Origin: Longitalea arenae
GTDB taxonomy: Bacteria > Bacteroidota > Bacteroidia > Chitinophagales > Chitinophagaceae
Assembly (NCBI RefSeq): GCF_016924755.1
Contig: NZ_JAFFJX010000002.1
Span: forward strand, 806,001 to 870,000
Reading direction: 5' to 3'
Length of the DNA: 64,000 nt
The number at the start of each line of letters is the position of its first letter. Position 1 is the first letter of the stretch. The position numbers and the translations under genes were made by a program. Shown piece after piece: positions 61,276 through 64,000 of this stretch. The notes beneath the pieces were generated by a model. It was given only the letters and a program-made list of their open reading frames with translations, ran no database searches and was not told the origin of the DNA.

Positions 61276-63108
61276 ATGAGAAAGCGGAAAATGCTTGCCC
61301 TGACCATCGTGGGAATATTATTGCATTTGTTGGTGCAGGCCCAACAAAACATCCTGGGTCTGGAAACTTATTTTGAAGAAGCATACTGGCGTTATCCCAA
61401 TATTCCAAAAGGGGTGCTGGAAGCGGCAGCTTATTCCGCGTCCCGTTTCACCAATCTGCAGCCAGGTTCGAACCATACAAATAACTGTACGGGTATGCCG
61501 GAACGTTATGGCATCTACGCACTCGTCGAAAACGGACGCGGGTATTTCAAGAACAATCTGCTTACCGTATGCAGCGGCAGCGGCATTACACCCGATCAAT
61601 ATAAAAAAGATGTACGCTTGCAGGTACTGGCTGTTGCAAAATTTCTCAGCCGGGAGGCCAGCATGCGGCAAATGGATATAAAGATCAGCGCAGAAGGTTT
61701 TGCTGTATTATTCGATAAGCTGGCTGAATTTCCCGACGACAGTTCTGCGATCAATCAATATGCACTGGCCCTGTACAAATATGATATCTACGATCATTTG
61801 CGCCGCGGGTTCAGCCTCCCTTCGCTCAAAAGGGCGCCGGTGAAAGTGCAATGGGAGCAAGTTTTTCCGGCGCCTTTATTACGCAAATTACAATCGCCGG
61901 TTGTAGCGATCAATGCAGCTGAAGACAGCATCGGGATCTCCGCAATACCCGTAAAGGCTGATGGCAGCACCATTTTTACCGCTAAACACCTTCCCGGTCC
62001 AGGCAGCGGCATGGAGCCGATAGAAGCAAGCGAAGCAGATCATTCACCGGCCGTTTATGTACAGGCACATACCGGTAATTACCAGCAAGGCCGCAAAGGA
62101 ACAAAAATCACCCATATAGCCATTCATACAGCAGAGGGCAGTTATGCAGGCACCATTTCCTGGCTCAGGAATCCGAATGCACAGATGTCGGCCCATTATA
62201 TCGTTCGCGCATCAGACGGCCAGATAACCCAACTGGTAAACGAAAACGATATGGCCTTACATGTTCAAAACGCCAATGCTTATTCAATTGGCGTGGAGCA
62301 CGAAGGTTATATGGAACACGGTAATAAGTGGTATTCCGGTAACATGTACCGCGCTTCGGCTGCGCTGGTACGTGATATCTGTATCCGCCGTTCCATTGAT
62401 GAGAAAGCCTGCTTCCGCGGACAGCCGGCGGCCGGCACTGATTTTCAGGCTGCCGGCATCCATATCAAAGGGCATCAGCATTACAGTGGTAATATGCACA
62501 CTGATCCCGGCAAGTACTGGAACTGGACCCTGTATGCTGATCTGCTGCTGGATAAACAGGTAATGGAAATAAACAACGAAGCGGCCTTTACAACCATCCC
62601 CAACGGCATTTACCGAATTACCAATGTGCACAGCAAAAAGGTGTTGAACACGCGGGACTGTTCAGGCCACCAGATGGCCAAACTCACGCAAAGTGCATGG
62701 ATGGGCCGGAATTGCGAGCGCTGGCGTTTTGAATATGCGGGTGATGGCTGGTACAAGATCACCAGCCTGCTGAGCGGCCGGGCGCTGGATGTACCGGGCG
62801 GCACTAAGGAAAATGTACAGATCTACTTAAAAGACAGTAAAGACCAGGATGGTCAGTTATGGCGTTTGCTGGAAGCGGGCAGTAAAGGCGAGCTGCGCCT
62901 GGTAAATAAAGCCAGCGGCAAATCGCTTGACGTATTTGGCGGTTCTGTCAATAATGGCGCTGCGATCCTGCAAACGGCCTGGACGGGTAAAAGCCGCCAG
63001 AAGTGGACGATAGCCGCTGTACAGGCCAATGAACTCACTGAAGAAGACAGCAATCGATTCAGGAAGGTGCAGCTCGATACAACGGAAGTCATTCCTGCAG
63101 GCAATTAA
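61276..63108 (+). CDS. N-acetylmuramoyl-L-alanine amidase with C-terminal ricin-type lectin domain
   Basis: This is a 610-residue secreted protein with a signal peptide ending LVQAQ. Residues about 25-190 form an accessory domain starting ETYFEEAYWRYPNIPKG. The Amidase_2 domain covers about 260-420, with expected zinc ligands His284 (AIHTAEG), His400 (KGHQHY) and Asp410 (HTDPGKYW). Residues about 440-600 are a ricin B-type lectin domain (two QxW-like repeats: LDVPGG...GQLWRLL and LDVFGG...RQKWTIA). It may cut peptidoglycan of self or competitors. A palindrome upstream suggests specific control; a long terminator lies 220 bases after the stop. Confidence 0.92.
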   Translation: MRKRKMLALTIVGILLHLLVQAQQNILGLETYFEEAYWRYPNIPKGVLEAAAYSASRFTNLQPGSNHTNNCTGMPERYGIYALVENGRGYFKNNLLTVCSGSGITPDQYKKDVRLQVLAVAKFLSREASMRQMDIKISAEGFAVLFDKLAEFPDDSSAINQYALALYKYDIYDHLRRGFSLPSLKRAPVKVQWEQVFPAPLLRKLQSPVVAINAAEDSIGISAIPVKADGSTIFTAKHLPGPGSGMEPIEASEADHSPAVYVQAHTGNYQQGRKGTKITHIAIHTAEGSYAGTISWLRNPNAQMSAHYIVRASDGQITQLVNENDMALHVQNANAYSIGVEHEGYMEHGNKWYSGNMYRASAALVRDICIRRSIDEKACFRGQPAAGTDFQAAGIHIKGHQHYSGNMHTDPGKYWNWTLYADLLLDKQVMEINNEAAFTTIPNGIYRITNVHSKKVLNTRDCSGHQMAKLTQSAWMGRNCERWRFEYAGDGWYKITSLLSGRALDVPGGTKENVQIYLKDSKDQDGQLWRLLEAGSKGELRLVNKASGKSLDVFGGSVNNGAAILQTAWTGKSRQKWTIAAVQANELTEEDSNRFRKVQLDTTEVIPAGN

Positions 63109-63327
63109 AAAAGACGAAGGCCAGGCTGGTCAAATGGCCGGCTTTCACCAGCAGAAAAACAGGAGAGGAGTGCATTTTGTCAAACCGACACATATTCATA
63201 AAGCATTATATAACCGTTATAATGCCATCGATAAGCGGCGCAGCCAAGATCTAAGCATTTTCTAATCTCTCCGGCAACAGGTTTCTTCAGGCTTGATGCT
63301 GATCGTTTTAGATCCAAGCAATCCTAT

Positions 63328-63389
63328 AAATTTCAACAACAATGGGTGTGGATGGAGTGATCCGCACCAATGTTGTTAAATTTTTTTTT
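63328..63389 (+). terminator. Long composite terminator
   Basis: AAATTT and AACAACA pair with TGTTGTT and AAATTT; GGTGTGGAT inside pairs with ATCCGCACC (one G-T). A nine-T run ends it. Confidence 0.88.
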
Positions 63390-63409
63390 ATCTAGTGCCT
63401 AAGTTTTCA

Positions 63410-63417
63410 TACCTTTG
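63410..63417 (+). promoter_or_regulatory. Candidate -7 box for the last gene
   Basis: TACCTTTG fits TAnnTTTG 51 bases before the ATG at 63469 and follows the terminator directly. The same sequence occurs before rpsO. Confidence 0.5.
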
Positions 63418-63468
63418 CAATCCCGTCTATTTTTTAAAACCTGAAAAGCTTATACAAAAACCTTCGGC

Positions 63469-63915
63469 ATGTCGCAAAATTTGTTAGAAAAGCTTCAATT
63501 ACAGGAAGAAAAAAACGTGTTAATCCAGGGTTTACCTTCCTCAATCGAGAAGCAATTTGCCAAATTATCGTTTGCCAAAAATGTAACACCACTGTTAAAA
63601 ACCCGTAAGATCGACTTTGCTCTGGTGTTTGCAGTAAACGAAAATCAACTGAACTGCATTTTAAGGGATGTTCTTCCCGCCCTTCAGGAAGGAGGCAAAT
63701 TCTGGATCGCTTATCCAAAAAGCACGTCCAAAATTGCTACCGATCTGAACCGGGTATGTAGTTGGGATGGCGTTAGGAACGCAGGCTTTGATAACGCTGA
63801 TGAAGTGGCTTTGGACCATGTATGGACCGCAGTAAGGTTCAACAAGGCTGTAGCTACCGCAAAAGCTGGCGGCAGAAAAAGAGTGGTTGCTCCTGCTCCG
63901 GCAATGGTTGACTAA
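63469..63915 (+). CDS. DUF3052-like protein
   Basis: This 148-residue cytoplasmic protein has the pattern of DUF3052-type proteins: KIDFALVFAVNENQLNCILRDVLPALQEGGKFWIAYPKSTSKIATDL (about 46-93) and a C-terminal LDHVWTAVRF (about 118-127). The middle resembles half of a Rossmann-like fold. A basic tail (GGRKR) and a Pro/Ala-rich end follow. Function is unknown to me. It has its own promoter-like box, and the gene ends 85 bases before the window edge, which shows nothing further. Confidence 0.75.
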   Translation: MSQNLLEKLQLQEEKNVLIQGLPSSIEKQFAKLSFAKNVTPLLKTRKIDFALVFAVNENQLNCILRDVLPALQEGGKFWIAYPKSTSKIATDLNRVCSWDGVRNAGFDNADEVALDHVWTAVRFNKAVATAKAGGRKRVVAPAPAMVD

Positions 63916-64000
63916 TTTTCCCGTGCATTATTTACATGTATGTAAACTGTCTCATCACGACAGCTAATTAAATTTATTGCTTAACCCCGGCCGGCTATGC

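Larger units (their letters stand above)
63109..63468. other. 360-base gap with palindrome, large terminator and promoter box
   Basis: GCATTATA and TATAATGC form a hairpin at 63203-63225. The strong terminator at 63328-63389 is unusually far from the amidase stop, so the gap may hold a small transcript or a long 3' UTR. A -7 box follows at 63410. Confidence 0.55.

Overview
The window comes from a member of the Bacteroidota, most likely Chitinophagaceae (Chitinophaga/Niastella-like). The evidence is SusC/SusD and FecR/ECF-sigma gene pairs, type IX secretion (T9SS) C-terminal signals with a PorV homologue, HYC_CC_PP and YhcH family proteins, and TAnnTTTG-type -7 promoter boxes. No tRNA, rRNA, transposase, phage module or CRISPR array was found.

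Layout. (1) 1-10815: a secretion/outer-membrane block. It holds the C-terminus of a TonB-dependent receptor, a lipoprotein, two proteins sharing an unrecognised N-terminal domain (one with MBG repeats, one with a clear T9SS signal), a PorV homologue, a lipoprotein of a repetitive surface family, and an S41 protease. (2) 10880-15863, minus strand: leucine biosynthesis in the order leuC, leuD, leuA-like, leuB. (3) 16211-21051: GH3 glycosidase, porin, YhcH protein. (4) 34574-21173, minus strand: ECF sigma, PD40 lipoprotein, FecR, SusC with an STN domain, SusD, a giant FG-GAP/UnbV lipoprotein and a vanadium haloperoxidase-like enzyme, which looks like one regulated uptake/surface-enzyme locus. (5) 34864-40676: small secreted proteins, a YycJ-type hydrolase and a GH43 enzyme. 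(6) 40909-46639: UDG-fold protein and amidohydrolase, a saccharopine dehydrogenase and DUF1338/HglS pair suggesting lysine catabolism, and a ThuA protein. (7) 46716-63915: CehA-type PHP protein, an unknown conserved protein, FtsE, two glycosyltransferases, and housekeeping genes (rpsO, pnp, prmA, plsY, an M48 protease, rsgA, an amidase and a DUF3052-like protein).

The most unusual signal is in the gaps between genes. At least thirteen intergenic sites carry degenerate tandem repeats with a strict 7-base or 8-base period. Most are arranged as two arms of about four units whose consensus is reverse-complementary (CRGTTAC against GTAACYG, TGGTTTA against AAACCAT, GATTTCNN against NNAAATCN), with a loop of about 20-60 bases between. 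Different sites use different unit sequences but keep the same architecture, which is what conserved structure rather than conserved sequence would look like. All three gaps inside the leu operon carry one, each from a different family. A separate 25-base perfect palindrome occurs twice (45745 and 56391). I do not recognise the period-7/8 paired arrays as a named element. This was done by reading alone, without database or folding runs.
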